64,000 bases of DNA from Metaphire vulgaris. Lineage: Eukaryota > Annelida > Clitellata > Crassiclitellata > Megascolecidae. The position numbers were made by a program, and so were the translations under genes. Positions 22,566 to 33,440 of the stretch are shown piece by piece. Every line of letters starts with the position of its first letter. Within the stretch, counting starts at the first letter, position 1. The stretch is taken from contig CM030869.1 of the NCBI GenBank assembly GCA_018105865.1, positions 3,703,525-3,767,524 of the forward strand, in the 5' to 3' direction. The notes under the pieces are model-generated. The model was not told the origin of the DNA, ran no database searches, and saw nothing but the letters and a program-made list of their open reading frames with translations.

Positions 22566-23545
22566 ACATTTCAACTGCGGTCATGCAACTATCTGCCTTC
22601 GTGGGCGTATCTACAGGGGGTACAGAGGCACGTGCCCCTTCCAAGTCCCTCCCCAAATTCTGTTTGCCAATTTTACATCATCATTGGCATAAATTTGGAT
22701 GAAAAATAGGGGACCAACTCCCAACAGCCTTTACCTTCCCTGGCATAGATTCTGAAAAAGTGGGGGTTCGAGCCTAGAGATCTAATAGAAATTTACGCCT
22801 ATGTTCATCACGACGAAAACTTCGAAAACCGAAAAGTTATAAAAGCGGAAATAAATAAGCGAGCTTTCTATCTTATTCCCTTTCAATAATTTTAACGCCA
22901 CGCGCCAATCTATATGGAAAGAGGCAACGTAGAATGCGGAATGGAATACAAAGTGCCCCCCTCCCGCCTTTCAAACTGGATTCCTGAATGCGCCCTTGAT
23001 CTGTTGTCAGACTTCTTTTCCGCGCCAAACCTTCTCCAACTTTCTATAGAACTCGATTATATTTACTATCTTGAAATGATCTTCGGAATTCGTCGCGCGC
23101 TGTAGGCACCTGGTATAGATAAACATCTTGTACTGTACGCTCTAATTAAAATGAGAACCCGGAACCGTCTCACAGGTGTGGCATCATTAATCCAAAATGC
23201 CCGGAAGACGCATATGCGACACGCTATGCGATCCATGCTATGCGATATGCGCAGAGGGGAAGCATACGGGGGTGTCGTGCCGTCACCCTTAGGCATTTCG
23301 TGCCTCGGCTGGCGACAAAGATCGGTGTCACGCAGTCAGGTAGGAGTCACCGGTGGCGCTTTCACCGATACCACTCATTGCTCGAAGTAGAATATTGTTT
23401 TTTAAAAGCACAGTTGTTATGATAATTATTGAAAAAGCTACAATTGTCTCACGTCTTTCTTTCACTGGATAATGTCTGTAGTAACATGGAATTGTCGGTA
23501 ATTTACGTGGGCGCGATTCTGCCGCAGGTTAGTTTTCAATTTCCA
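22566..23545. other. Intergenic stretch, nothing recognised
   Basis: Short open frames only. CGTGGGCGTATCTACAGGGG near 22600 may be a decayed MITE end, with no partner found. Confidence 0.45.
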
Positions 23546-23548
23546 GAC

Positions 23549-23605
23549 ATTAAATAATAATAATAATAACAATAATAATAATAATAGTAATTAATAATAA
23601 TAATG
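23549..23605. repeat. (AAT)n microsatellite
   Basis: AAT triplets with AAC and AGT interruptions. Confidence 0.9.
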
Positions 23606-23642
23606 CACTTTTATAGCACCATTTATAATACGTACTCTAAAG

Positions 23643-24003
23643 CAGTGGTTCTCAACCCGTGGTCCGCGGACCATAAGTGGTCCGCGAGGGGTAGTCTATA
23701 GTGGTCCGCGGCGAAGTCTGAAAAACGTAAATAAAATTGGAAATAGGGCCTATATATTCTCCGTGTGAAAAAATCTGAAAAGTGCGACGAGCAAAACAAG
23801 GTCATCAGCACAAAAAGGTTATCGGTACATTCTGTGTGTATTTTGTGCATTTTCAACGTGAAAAAGTCTGACAAGCAAAAAAAGATACAAAAGGCCATCA
23901 CCGCTTTTTAGGAGCAGATGACTGCTCAGTTTATCAGGTGTTCCGCCAGAAATTTATGAACTTCAAAAGTGGTCCGCGAGGCAAAGAGGTTGGAGAAGCA
24001 CTG
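23643..24003. mobile_element. hAT non-autonomous element
   Basis: The left end is CAGTGGTTCTCAACCCG, and the right end GAGGTTGGAGAAGCACTG is partly decayed. The perfect 8-bp TSD CTCTAAAG is at 23635-23642 and 24004-24011. Internal GTGGTCCGCG repeats lie near both ends, and two GACAAGC-type motifs lie at about 23789 and 23871. Confidence 0.95.
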
Positions 24004-24080
24004 CTCTAAAGGTATCAATCGACGGTACTTCAAATTCATCAGCAAAAGACCGAGTCATTCCAGGAATCATCAGTCAATGG

Positions 24081-24340
24081 CAGGGTTATTTCTAGGATTG
24101 TCAATTTGGGGGTGTCGGTATATTTTGGGGGTGGGGTCGGTCCTTGCTGAAAAAGCCTGACAAGCAAAGAAAAAAGGTCATCCCGGCTCAACAGATTGTC
24201 CTTTGTCCCTTCCTAAAATATTCTGACAAGCAAAAAAGGTCATCCCTGGCTCAGATGAGGGGGGGTGTTAGGGTGTTGGTCTCAAATTGTGGGTGTTGGG
24301 GGATGTAAGGGGCGGGGTGTAAAAATATCCCTTGTCACTG
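24081..24340. mobile_element. Probable hAT-like MITE (CAGGGTTATTTCTAGG end)
   Basis: It starts CAGGGTTATTTCTAGGATTG and ends ATATCCCTTGTCACTG. The flanks GTCAATGG and GTCAGTGA agree at 6 of 8. It has two GACAAGC motifs at about 24158 and 24222. The TIR match is modest. Confidence 0.6.
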
Positions 24341-24395
24341 GTCAGTGACATTTGTTGCCGCTTGTTGGTCAAATAAATTGCAGAAGATGCGATAT

Positions 24396-24685
24396 CAGTG
24401 GCGTAGCCAGGATTTCGGGAAGGGGGTTTTTGGTTTCAATCGTGACCAAACTTTGGAAATTGATTTTTTTCCTTTTTTAGGAGCTGACGAGCAAAAAAGG
24501 TCGTCACCTTCATATTCTTTCTATTTTCTATAGCACTTAGACATTTCTTCGGTCGGCAGCCAACCAAGGTGGCCCCCAAAATCGCGTCCGAAAACGAAAA
24601 ATGTATGGAAAAGCATGTAACAAATTTTTCGTCGGCAGCCAAGGGAGGGTTTTAAGCCCCAAACCCCCCCTTGGCTACGCCACTG
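24396..24685. mobile_element. MITE family F copy 2
   Basis: The ends are CAGTGGCGTAGCCAGGATTT and CCTTGGCTACGCCACTG. The flanks TGCGATAT and TTCGATAT match at 7 of 8. A GACGAGC motif lies at about 24486. Confidence 0.92.
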
Positions 24686-24872
24686 TTCGATATATAAATG
24701 TCTTGTTACATCGCAAAGCAAAGCAGCTTAAAAACTGTGCTCTTTGTTCGAATCTAATATTTATTGTATCTTCAGCCACAACCTCGAGTAATTAACTGAT
24801 TGCTTAATGTGGCCGTGCAAGTTAAGCCCTGCAGCGAATCATCAGCAACAGAAGCTTTATACTGAGACACGG

Positions 24873-25343
24873 CAGACATGGTCATGGGTTGGGTCATGGA
24901 AACCTCAATACATTTGCACCTGTAGGCCTATGTATTGAGGCTTTCATGGTTGGGTCCACCCATGGGTTGGGTTGGGTTGGGTCCAAAATTTTCATTCTAT
25001 GGTTGGTTGTGTTGGGTTGGGTTGGGTTGCCAGGTTGTTGTGTTATAATGTGTACATATTAATGATTTTTTAAATTTCTACAAATTACCCTTAATCTGTT
25101 TCGATGCCTTTTCACAGGAGCAACTGGAAAATACAAGTTAAAGGCATCCAGAAATATGAAATCTGCCAAATGAAATACATTCCCTTTGGTCTATGAAATG
25201 AAGGAGGATTTAAGAAATTTTTATGCATGGGTTGGGTTGGGTTGGGTCAAGTAAACCAGCTGTTTCCGTGGGTTGGGTTGGGTTGGGTTTGAATAGTGGT
25301 GGGTTGGGTTGGGTTTTAAAAAACGGACCTATGTCCATGTCTG
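24873..25343. mobile_element. MITE family G copy 5 (variant ends)
   Basis: It starts CAGACATGGTCATGGGTTGG and ends CCTATGTCCATGTCTG. The perfect 8-bp TSD AGACACGG is at 24865-24872 and 25344-25351. Several GGGTTGGGTTGGGTT blocks occur at 24963-24982 and 25228-25320. It carries an internal hairpin around 24900-24952 (CCTCAATACAT with ATGTATTGAGG). Confidence 0.95.
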
Positions 25344-25577
25344 AGACACGGCTTAGAAATTTACCGATACAGGAGACACATGTCTCAATGGAACGAAGCA
25401 TCAAGCTTCGACGAAAATAAAAGTCAAGGCGCTACATAATCACGACATCGGTGCTTCACATCACACTCCGACACTCAGTTCATTGCTAAGACCAAAGTCT
25501 CGTTTTCCTGTCAAGCGCGACCCTATAATGTCTCTAGGCAGTAATACAAGAGGCGCTACCCTACATTACATTACAGG

Positions 25578-26003
25578 CAGTGCGAGATTAACATTTTGGA
25601 GGCCTGGCGCATACAACGTAGAAAACTTTAAAAGGCCCTCAAACCCCCCCCCCCAAGTTCGAAGTTTCAAACATCTGCCAGAAAATTACGAAAATTAATT
25701 TTAAAATATAGAAAACCCTAAAATAAATATATATTATAGAGTGGTCCGAAAATTTATATATATATACATACATATATATTTTAAAATATGGTTATATATA
25801 TTTTTACTATATATATATATATATATGAATATATTAAAAATGAAATACAATTAGTACGGTGTTTTTATTAAAATTCATTGTCCGTGATATAATATTATTT
25901 ATATTATTTATTTATTTATTTTAAAAAATAATAAAAGTTGAACCAGTGGAACCAGTGGACCCGGCGCCTGTGCACCAGTTGCGCCATGGTTAATACGGCA
26001 CTG
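25578..26003. mobile_element. hAT-like MITE with CAGTGCGAGATTAAC end
   Basis: The left end is CAGTGCGAGATTAAC and the right GTTAATACGGCACTG. The flanks ATTACAGG and GTTACAGG match at 7 of 8. Both subterminal regions have GGCGC followed by a purine-rich tract. The middle is expanded by TA repeats. Confidence 0.85.
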
Positions 26004-26074
26004 GTTACAGGTCCTTTATTACATTACATTGCACACGATACTGTATGTGTATATATATATATATATATATATGT

Positions 26075-26162
26075 CCGCCAATGAAAAATTCTGCTTTGAT
26101 ATATATATACAGATTCTCTAAATCGTAGGCCTATATATCAAAGCAGAAATTTTCATTGGCGG
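26075..26162. other. Pre-miRNA-like hairpin or foldback remnant
   Basis: Arms 26075-26109 and about 26131-26162 pair over more than 30 bp with one mismatch. The left arm starts CCGCCAATGAAAAATTCTGC and the right arm ends TTTTCATTGGCGG. The loop is about 22 nt. A TA repeat precedes it. Size and pairing fit a microRNA precursor, but a small foldback transposon is equally possible. Confidence 0.6.
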
Positions 26163-26666
26163 AGAAGAGGTAGAAGGGGAGATACCATAGCGAAAAAAAA
26201 CTGTGCGACGTTTCTTTTGCTGCCGCTGGAGCGTTCCAAAAAAAAATTAATACATGCGCCACTATTGCGTATACTATTCGACATCGGCCGCCATAAATTC
26301 TCCCCGACCCGCACCCGTTATTCCTCCCCTCGCCAATCCTCTCATTTCCCTCTCCCTCCTCTCTCCTCCTCCCCTTCTCCTCTTCCACTTTCACCCCCCC
26401 TCTGCATTGCTGGCAATCCTGGCATACTCCTCCAAGCCGTGATCTGCCATGCATATTCGAGTCATGTGATCGCGCATCTGAAGCAGAAGACAAACTAGCG
26501 TACATACTTACTGTAGAACGAATAGGTGTATATGCCTGTGTGCAGTATGTCTACGTATGCACGCGTGTGTACACGTCTGTACACAATGAAGCCTGCAGTT
26601 GAATTAAAACAAAGACTATAGGTTTCACTGTTTGTCGAATTCAAATTAAGAATGTAGGCATAGGTC
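26163..26666. other. Intergenic stretch, nothing recognised
   Basis: A C/T-rich tract (26320-26400) gives overlapping open frames. No gene is supported. Confidence 0.45.
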
Positions 26667-27024
26667 AGTGTTTTTTATCTAGGCCTGTTAGAAGGGGAGA
26701 TTGAGATCCCCCCAAGACCATAAAATTACCCACCCACCCGCCAAAAAATACCAGCACTCAGGCATGAGGAGAGGGGGTGCAGCCGGTACATTGTACCGAG
26801 GCCCATGGAGTTTTCAGGGGCCCTAATCCGGCGACAAGTTTTTTTGCTTGTCAGGTTTTTCGGAGACTTGATAAATTTTTCTTAAGGGCCCGCAAATTTT
26901 TTTTGTTCCGGGGCCCGGAATTTCTCTCGGCGGCCCTGCCAGCACTGACGCAAATTTTTGCATTGAACTGTGTCTCTTCCCCTCCAGCCAAGTCAATGTC
27001 TCCCAAAGGCCTGGAGTCTGGATG
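26667..27024 (-). mobile_element. MITE family E copy 2, interrupted by a family J MITE
   Basis: The left end CAGTGTTTTTTATCTAGGCC corresponds to the inverted right end of the 41256 copy. The right side GGCCTGGAGTCTGGAT matches the inverted left end, lacking its last bases. Confidence 0.7.
26759..26938. mobile_element. MITE family J copy 2, nested in family E
   Basis: It starts CAGGCATGAGGAGAGGGGG and ends CTCTCGGCGGCCCTG. The perfect 8-bp TSD CCAGCACT is at 26751-26758 and 26939-26946. It is an inverted-orientation relative of 10515-10748. Confidence 0.95.
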
Positions 27025-27087
27025 AGTAGCGGCACGAAATGAAACGCTGTTTCTTGGCTATTATCCCATGAAAGTGAATAGAGTAAG

Positions 27088-27274
27088 CAGTGGCGGCTCC
27101 AGGATTTGGCAAGTGGGGGGCCGTTGTGGTGGCAACTTCTAATCATGGGCGAGGCCAAGCATTTGTTGTTAGGTATGTAGCATTAAGTATAGGGTCCCAA
27201 CAAGGTGGCCACTTGGGGGCCAGGCACTCAATAGGGGGCACGGGCCCTCTGACCCCCCGGTGGAGCCGCCACTG
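27088..27274. mobile_element. MITE family A copy 2
   Basis: The ends are CAGTGGCGGCTCCAGG and GTGGAGCCGCCACTG. The flanks AGAGTAAG and AGAATAAG match at 7 of 8. Confidence 0.95.
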
Positions 27275-27281
27275 AGAATAA

Positions 27282-27560
27282 GTAAAGTAAAATCTCGTGG
27301 ATTTCTATAGCGCCTTGGGGAGCAGCACAACAGTAGCTGCTTATTCTTAGGCGCTCAGCCTCTGTTAAAAATAGCCATAGGAAAGGTATGAGATCAGCCA
27401 GGCAATTGTCAACTTCCGAAGGACAGTGAGGCTAGCATGTTACAGCTATGGAGGGAAGTAAGCAAGCAGGCAAGCAAACTCTAGCGAGTTTATACAGCGC
27501 CTTCGAAAGTAGGACCGCAGTAGCTGCTTATTCTTAGGCGATTAATCTATCTTTGAATGG
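27282..27560 (-). repeat. Two LINE 3'-tail fragments
   Basis: Copies at about 27286-27355 and 27476-27543 each read GCGCCTT-type core, then GCAGTAGCTGCTTATTCTTA on +, so they lie on the minus strand. The first starts with GTAAAGTAAAATCTCGTGG. Confidence 0.75.
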
Positions 27561-27819
27561 TCACAGCAGAGGTGCAATGGTCAGCCAGGCATCATGTGTC
27601 GATATGTCCATAGGGCAAAGGGTAGTTAATGTCCTAGCAACATCGAGATCCGTGGGGAGACGAAAAGTGGGAGCAGGGCGAGTGGGAGAGGGGGTGCCAC
27701 TTCGCCACCTGACCCCCCCCCCCCGAAACAGGCGACGATTTATAGTCGCATTTGCGCACGTTACTGCGTCGATATTTGACGGGTATAACTCCATAAAAAA
27801 CGCCGGGTTTCTCCCGTTT

Positions 27820-28218
27820 TTCTTCTTTGAAACTACAGTACGTTACTTTACTTACTACAATTGTGCTTTTTCATATGCGGCACCTGAGCTTTGGAACTCA
27901 ATTCCAATATCCCTTCGTTGTCTACATCAAAGCCAAATAACAAACTCTGAGTCACAATTTTCTCCCCTTCTTGCAACATCTCCTCATGTTTTTCTTTCCA
28001 AACTAAAATCATTTCTCTTTATAAAATCATTTCCTCCATAGCTATAGCGTCCTGCCCACACGCCCTTTTGATTAAATGACCCGGCATGAATGACCCACCT
28101 CTGGCTATAGCTACTTCATTTGAGATTGAGCGCATAGGAATAAGGAGCTACTTCGGTGCATCTTTTGGAAGCGCTTTAGAAATTAACGAGATTTTACTTA
28201 CTTACTTACTTACTTACG
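27820..28218 (+). pseudogene. LINE 3' end: RT C-terminus plus 3'UTR and (TTAC)n tail
   Basis: The open frame ending at 28038 includes APELWNSIPISLR and LSKLKSFLFIKSF. This is the familiar last stretch of CR1/L2-type non-LTR polyproteins (tryptophan motif, then a basic 'LK..LF' end). The 3'UTR follows (CTATAGCGTCC, GATTAAATGACCCGG, GAGATTTTACTTAC) and ends in (TTAC)n at 28196-28217. The rest of the element is missing by 5' truncation. A second, shorter copy of this tail is inserted on the minus strand at 57577-57734. Confidence 0.85.
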
Positions 28219-28443
28219 TCGTTGTAGATTTATAATTTATAAGCCTCTCTCTCTCGAACACAGTGCAAACACCGAGAACGCAGTAAGGGGCGAACATACA
28301 CTCACATTCGATAATGACAAATGTAGACAATGAGCTGCAATCCAGCACACATCTAATAGCGCATTAACTTGTGTGTGCGTATGTGCGTGAGTGCGTGTGT
28401 CTGTATGTGTGAGTGAGTGAGTGAGTGAGTGAGAGTGAGTGAG

Positions 28444-28640
28444 CAGTGGCGGTTCCACCTTGTTGATGACTGGGGATGCATCCCTCCACCGGGGTTCCGG
28501 GTGACCTGTTTTTGCTTGTCAACCTATTTTCCGGCGTTTTAAAAAATAGTGAAATATACTGCGAATGACCTTCTTCTGTTTGCTTGTTGGCCTTTTTGGC
28601 AAGGTTTATTAACATTATTTAGTGGACAAAACACTAGCAT
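28444..28640. mobile_element. MITE family N fragment
   Basis: It begins CAGTGGCGGTTCCACCTTG like the inverted right end of 19586-19895, and carries TTTTTGCTTGTCAACC and TTTGCTTGTTGGCC motifs. The right end was not resolved. Confidence 0.65.
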
Positions 28641-28669
28641 TGACCTTTTTTTCTTTGAGGTGAGTGGGT

Positions 28670-28692
28670 GAGAGAGCGAGAGAGAGAGAGAG

Positions 28693-28730
<38 letters not shown>
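28670..28730. repeat. (GA)n(GT)n dinucleotide repeat
   Basis: GA dinucleotides pass into GT dinucleotides. Confidence 0.95.
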
Positions 28731-28731
<1 letters not shown>

Positions 28732-29217
28732 TCGCTCCTATATACCCTCTACGATCGAATAATTTCTACTCCGTTTTGAAGGAGTTTCTAATCTTTCTTT
28801 GGCATCTGATTTATTGTCGACAAATTGACCATTAATCATAAAACGAGTCGCTGCAGTATTTCTGCTTTCTGGTCTGCGTCCTCTCCCTTCTCCGGCGCTT
28901 GCATTTGCTCGTGCTGTTTCGCGATATGATTTTCACTTTTTATTTGTCAATTATTCTGAAAAAGAAATTGAACGCGACTCCGCTAATAATTAATAATTAT
29001 TGCGCAGTCACGCAATGGTATCGGCCAACGCTAAATTTTCTTTTCTCGTCCGTCCACGGCAGTTACTATGATCAAGACCTCGATGACTATCTTTATTAAT
29101 TGTGGCCGAATCTCGATGAAAACTCTACGAAGCACAACCGAAGACCAACGCATCATAATTATTGAGTGCATACAAATAAACTGTGCATGACAATTTTGGC
29201 GTCTATTGATTCGTGAC
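28731..29217. other. Intergenic stretch, nothing recognised
   Basis: Short AT-rich open frames only. Confidence 0.45.
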
Positions 29218-29318
29218 TAGTGCTCTGTTACGGTTAACCGAACCGAAACCGCGGTTTTTCGGTTAAAAACCGAACCGAAATCGACCGAAATTGCACGAGG
29301 TGAAACGTAACAGCTCTA
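29218..29318. mobile_element. 101-bp hAT-like MITE built of CCGAAC hairpins
   Basis: It starts TAGTGCTCTGTTACGG and ends AACGTAACAGCTCTA. The perfect 8-bp TSD TTCGTGAC is at 29210-29217 and 29319-29326. The interior ACCGAACCGAAACCGCGG and CGGTTAAAAACCGAACCG form nested inverted repeats. Confidence 0.9.
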
Positions 29319-29321
29319 TTC

Positions 29322-29456
29322 GTGACCGGAACATTCGGTGGCGGAAAATTCTCCAGTACCGAATTAATTATACGTTACCGAATCTTCCACAAAAATATTC
29401 CTGCCGAATTCTCCGGTACCAAATTTTCCTCTGCCGAATGTTCCGGGAAACTTGTA
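29322..29456. repeat. Palindromic CCGAATTCTCCGGTACC-type element
   Basis: CCGGAACATTCGGTGGCGG on the left pairs with GCCGAATGTTCCGGG on the right. Internal ACCGAATTNTCC units are repeated. It directly follows the previous MITE. Confidence 0.7.
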
Positions 29457-29781
29457 GGAAGTTGTAGCATATCTTGTTATCGTATAATCTGAAAATTACT
29501 ACAAGCTTTCAAAAGCTCAAAATTTGTTTCTAATATCACCCGATTTTGCGGCTGGTGCTCATTTCAAATCCTACTGGGGTTACTGGGGTCCCCCAAGCCC
29601 TATAGTCGGATCACACCAAGTTATACAAGTTAGTGCCTCTGTTCTGAAACATTGACTGCGCCACTGGATCTTACCCCCCCCTGTTGTTTAATCCTTGCTG
29701 ATCATCACACCTTTACACACGATGGAATAAGAGAGAAAACTTCTGTAAAGTGTATTGCGGTAGGGGTATATAATCCCTCTA
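29457..29781. other. Intergenic stretch, nothing recognised
   Basis: No gene or element boundary is visible. Confidence 0.45.
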
Positions 29782-29948
29782 TATAGGGGTATCCAGTGTT
29801 TACCAACAAGGTCCGGTTGCTCCGCCCACTGGTGGGCAGAAACCATAGAAACCATTGTTGTCTATTAATAGACGCCAATGGCAGAAGCAGATTTCCTGCT
29901 GGTGGGCATAGATCAGTGACCATAGAGATTGTTCTGGATACTCCTATA
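29782..29948. mobile_element. Uninterrupted copy of the 6405 MITE
   Basis: The ends are TATAGGGGTATCCAG and CTGGATACTCCTATA. Compared with 6405-7348 it is in reverse orientation and lacks the 6561-7329 insertion, giving the empty target site. Confidence 0.88.
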
Positions 29949-30294
29949 GGACCAGTGCTTTTTATGACGATACGAGCCGTTACAGCGTATTGGGAAAACC
30001 TAAAACTAGTTTATGTGTTTCTCGCAGCATTACGATCAAAAATTTGAAAACTTTACGGTTTTAACTCTATTCTTTGCAGTCTCTCTATTTCCAATTTTGA
30101 ATTGATTATGACATTTTATATTTTTAATTTGCATACAAGCAACAAACGTGTCAGTATTGGCTTCTGTTATGATCGTCGCAAAAATTCTGTTTAAACGCTT
30201 ACATAATATTGCTTACCAGAAAAAACACTCAATAATTATATAACAGAATATTTTATTGACGGTTTCGTTGCATAGCAATTGGACGAAGACACTT

Positions 30295-30299
30295 CAAGG

Positions 30300-30341
<42 letters not shown>

Positions 30342-30370
30342 ATATATATATATATCATATAGGCCTATAC

Positions 30371-30404
<34 letters not shown>

Positions 30405-30440
30405 ATATATCGAATATATATATATAATATATCGAGATTT
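30295..30440. repeat. (TA)n microsatellite
   Basis: Long TA runs are broken by TAGGCCTATAC at about 30360. Confidence 0.95.
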
Positions 30441-30594
30441 TTAAGGAGAATATTGCATGGAAGAATACTGCAGAAATAGGAAGACTTATACGACAACTTA
30501 TGAAATTCCAGGGTCCAGAGGATAACGATTGCTGCAGGGAGTACAATCCAACACGGTCGCTTTTTCGATAGATTCCTTGAACACAGGCAACAGC

Positions 30595-30625
<31 letters not shown>

Positions 30626-31035
30626 GTCTCTCATTCCCGAAATCCATCAGTGTGGATGGTGGAAACTCGCGACTACATTTAGAACTAATCGCTGTTCGTG
30701 TCTGACAAAACCAGGCGGAGTTCAAGCTCCCGCCGGAATAATACTCCATTTGCCCGGAAACGTCCGATTATTATCGTCGGCACGGACGGCACGCCATTTC
30801 AAGGCACTCTTCCTCCTCCTCCTCCTTCCTCTTCCTTCTCTCCTCCGTCCCCTCCACCGTCTTCTCCTCCTCCTCCTCTTTCTCCTCTTGTCGCGTTTTT
30901 ATGTAGGAACTACTGCGTACCGCGGGAACCGAATAGCGTTGGTCGGAATTAAAGAGCGAGCGAGCGAGCGGATTAGGCCTAGGCCTATATGCTAAGACGG
31001 AAAACTCGTTGGAAATCTTCATAAGGACGACGGTT
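30441..31035. other. Intergenic stretch, no gene recognised
   Basis: (CAA)n at about 30588-30625 and a CT-rich tract at 30808-30895 create open frames. No domain was recognised. Confidence 0.45.
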
Positions 31036-31039
31036 CTAG

Positions 31040-31112
31040 GCAGGGTTAGTAAGTCATAGGCTAATTTATATAGCGCTATTGAAATAGCGGGCTAGAGTCA
31101 AGAGTGCTTTAT
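31040..31112 (-). repeat. LINE 3'UTR fragment
   Basis: GGCTAATTTATATAGCGCTA and AGAGTGCTTTATATTG match the segment at 34580-34640, which follows an RT C-terminus on the minus strand. Confidence 0.7.
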
Positions 31113-31499
31113 ATTGAAGGGTGCGATTTGTGACCTGGAGCAGTGGAGGGGGGATATGTCGAGCTTGGGGGATGTAGTTGTTGGGGAAGTGTAGCATTGG
31201 AAGGGGGATGTAGTGGTGGGGGCATGTAGCAGTAGGAGGGATGCAGTTGGGCAGTGGGGGGAGGGTAAATCAGGTAAGGGTAAGGGTAAGTCAGGCGGGG
31301 TAAGTCAGGAGGGTAAGTCAGGCGGGGCAACCCGCTCCTGTGGAATTCTCTGCCAGATCGTGTGACTAATTCTGACTCTGTTGAGACTTTCAGAAGGAAC
31401 CTAAAAACACACTTATTTAACATCTCATATAAGTGACACGTGTCAAAGCGCTCTTGTTTTTAGCCTAAGCTATGCTTACTGCGCTATAGAAGTTGTCTG

Positions 31500-31538
<39 letters not shown>

Positions 31539-31563
31539 CCCCCTTCCCCTACAAATCGCGTCC
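31113..31563. mobile_element. MITE family L copy 2, interrupted by a LINE 3' end
   Basis: The left part AAGGGTGCGATTTGTGACC and the right part CTACAAATCGCGTCCTG match copy 1 at 9765-9932. About 270 bp between them is the retroposon at 31265-31535. No clear TSD was seen for the MITE. Confidence 0.75.
31318..31535 (+). pseudogene. LINE 3' end: last 36 RT codons, 3'UTR and (AAT)n tail
   Basis: A frame from 31321 to 31434 reads GNPLLWNSLPDRVTN, then FRRNLKTHLFNISYK and a stop. This is the diagnostic C-terminus of CR1/L2-type non-LTR retrotransposons. The 3'UTR has CAAAGCGCTCTTG and CGCTATAGAAG and ends in (AAT)n from 31500. It is inserted inside MITE L copy 2. The frame has no start codon because the element is 5' truncated. 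Confidence 0.82.
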
Positions 31564-31786
31564 TGTTCTAGGTACGCCGTTGCAAGAATAAATCTTGGTA
31601 CGCCGTCGTGAATATATTAGGTCAAATCATCGCTGCGTCTTCGCGACAATGCAGCAGGTGAACTGCGCTTCTCTTCGTGCATCCGCCTCCAGACTTCTTC
31701 GTTTGTTATTTTTTCCGTCCAATTGGATTGTTTCCATTCTTCGCCAGATCCGCATTTCGAATGAAATGGGGATCTGTTCTTGGGAA

Positions 31787-31978
31787 CAGTGTTTAATCTA
31801 GACTCCTCTACTCCGGGGGGGAAACTGAAAAAGCCGGGGGAGAACTGACAAAGCCGGGGGGAATTCTGCTGGGGGCCGCTGTTAGTCCATGTAGTATTCC
31901 AAAATTTCCGGGGGAATTTGAAATTTCCGGGGGGAAAAGAGCAATTTCGCCCCCGGAAACGGCCTAGATTAAACACTG
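31787..31978. mobile_element. MITE family C copy 3
   Basis: The ends are CAGTGTTTAATCTAGACTCC and GGCCTAGATTAAACACTG. The flanks CTTGGGAA and CTTGGGGG agree at 6 of 8. Confidence 0.9.
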
Positions 31979-32620
31979 CTTGGGGGTTCATTTAAAAAAA
32001 TAGTTGTAAACCACTGGGCTTTAAAGGCTACGATGTAGCCTGTGAAATTCGGACTTCACGCCTTTGCGTAATGCAGGGAGTTTAAATGAAAAAAGAAAAC
32101 TTTCCATACAACTGCGACAGAACGTTTAAAATAATCGATAGATGGACAGCGGATCGATAACTATTGACGAGATTCCGAAGTTTCTGTTTTACGGCAGTGG
32201 CTTAGCAAGGGTTTCGGAATAGAGGTGGAGCGCCAACACCAACCAACCCCGACATTTTACAGTAGAAAAGTCAACAAGCACATAAGGTCATCAAGAAAAT
32301 AATTGCTGGCATGCACATTCACCTGCGCTCGTTCAACTCCCGCTTAGTAGTGTATTAATTATTCTTGGTTTTCGATGTATAATGTATCTTAGCGTTTGCT
32401 TTAGTCACTACACATGTGCCTCACTTTTATTTTAGGCATTAATCATCTAATTTTAATGTACGAATCTGATTGTTTTCCTTTATTTTGTGATTGTTCCATA
32501 ATATACTAAATAACTAAATAATATACTAGATAAATAAATATATTAAATATATATAAATAATATGCTAGATACTAAATAGAATGATATTGATTTGATTGAT
32601 CGCTTCCATTGAAATCATCC
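31979..32620. other. Intergenic stretch with a MITE remnant
   Basis: Around 32194 CAGTGGCTTAGCAAGGGTTT followed by CAACAAGCACATAAGGTCATC looks like a decayed family F relative. No gene was found. Confidence 0.45.
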
Positions 32621-32856
32621 CAGACATGGTCATGGGTTAGTTAGCTAGTTAGTTACATGGTCGTCACAGTTGCGCTATAATATTCAACGCCTTTCAATGG
32701 TTTCAACAAATTCTATGGTTTCAACCGTTTCCGTCTTTTCGTAATGGATGGGTTTGGTTTGGTTGGATCAAGTAATCCAGCTGATTTCGTGGTTGGGTTG
32801 GGTTTGAATAGTGATGGGTTGGGTTAGGTTTAAAAAAGGACCCATGTCCATGTTTG
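32621..32856. mobile_element. MITE family G copy 6 (variant ends)
   Basis: It starts CAGACATGGTCATGGGTTAG and ends CCATGTCCATGTTTG. The perfect 8-bp TSD AATCATCC is at 32613-32620 and 32857-32864. A short (TTAG)n lies inside near the left end. Confidence 0.93.
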
Positions 32857-33199
32857 AATCATCCTACCCCCTTCGAAAAATCGGTTTTGCGCCAAATCCC
32901 ACGACTACTGATCCCATCCAGAACAGGGGGCCCCGGACCCCCGGTCCCTGTTGCCCCCACCCCTGCGGCTACGATGTCACACAGCAATCACGCTGGAATC
33001 GTTAAAGCCGAGCAGAGCAGAGAGAAAGATGCGAGATTCTGTCGAATCAGATAAAACTGCGTCTCCGAACGAAAACTCCTTCTCTATTGTCGAGCATAAA
33101 AGGGACAAGGAACTGGTCCTTTGAAGCCGCTCTAATGACACTTTGTGGCACGAAATCACGCACGATTTCAGCATGGATTGTCCGCTTGCCCGTCACTCT

Positions 33200-33386
33200 A
33201 TCTTCTTCTCTTTGTCTCTGTCTCTCTGCCTCTCTGTCTCTGTCTCTCTCTGTCTCTCTGCCTCTCTGTCTCTGTCTCTGTCTCTCTCTGTCTCTGTCTC
33301 TGTCTCTCTGTCTCTCTGTCTCTCTGTCTCTCTGTCTCTCTGTCTCTCTGTCTCTCTGTCTCTCTGTCTCTCTGTCTCTCTGTCTC

Positions 33387-33436
<50 letters not shown>

Positions 33437-33440
33437 CTGT
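33200..33440. repeat. (TCTG/TCTC)n microsatellite
   Basis: About 240 bp of CTCTCTGT units end in pure CT. Open frames in all three + frames are artefacts. Confidence 0.97.

Noticed and set aside
24963..25320. Interstitial telomere
   Set aside because: The GGGTT units lie inside a TIR- and TSD-bounded MITE, and the unit is a pentamer, not the usual animal hexamer.
30698..30952. Proline-rich protein-coding exon
   Set aside because: The proline/serine part is a CT-rich low-complexity tract and the rest has no recognised match.
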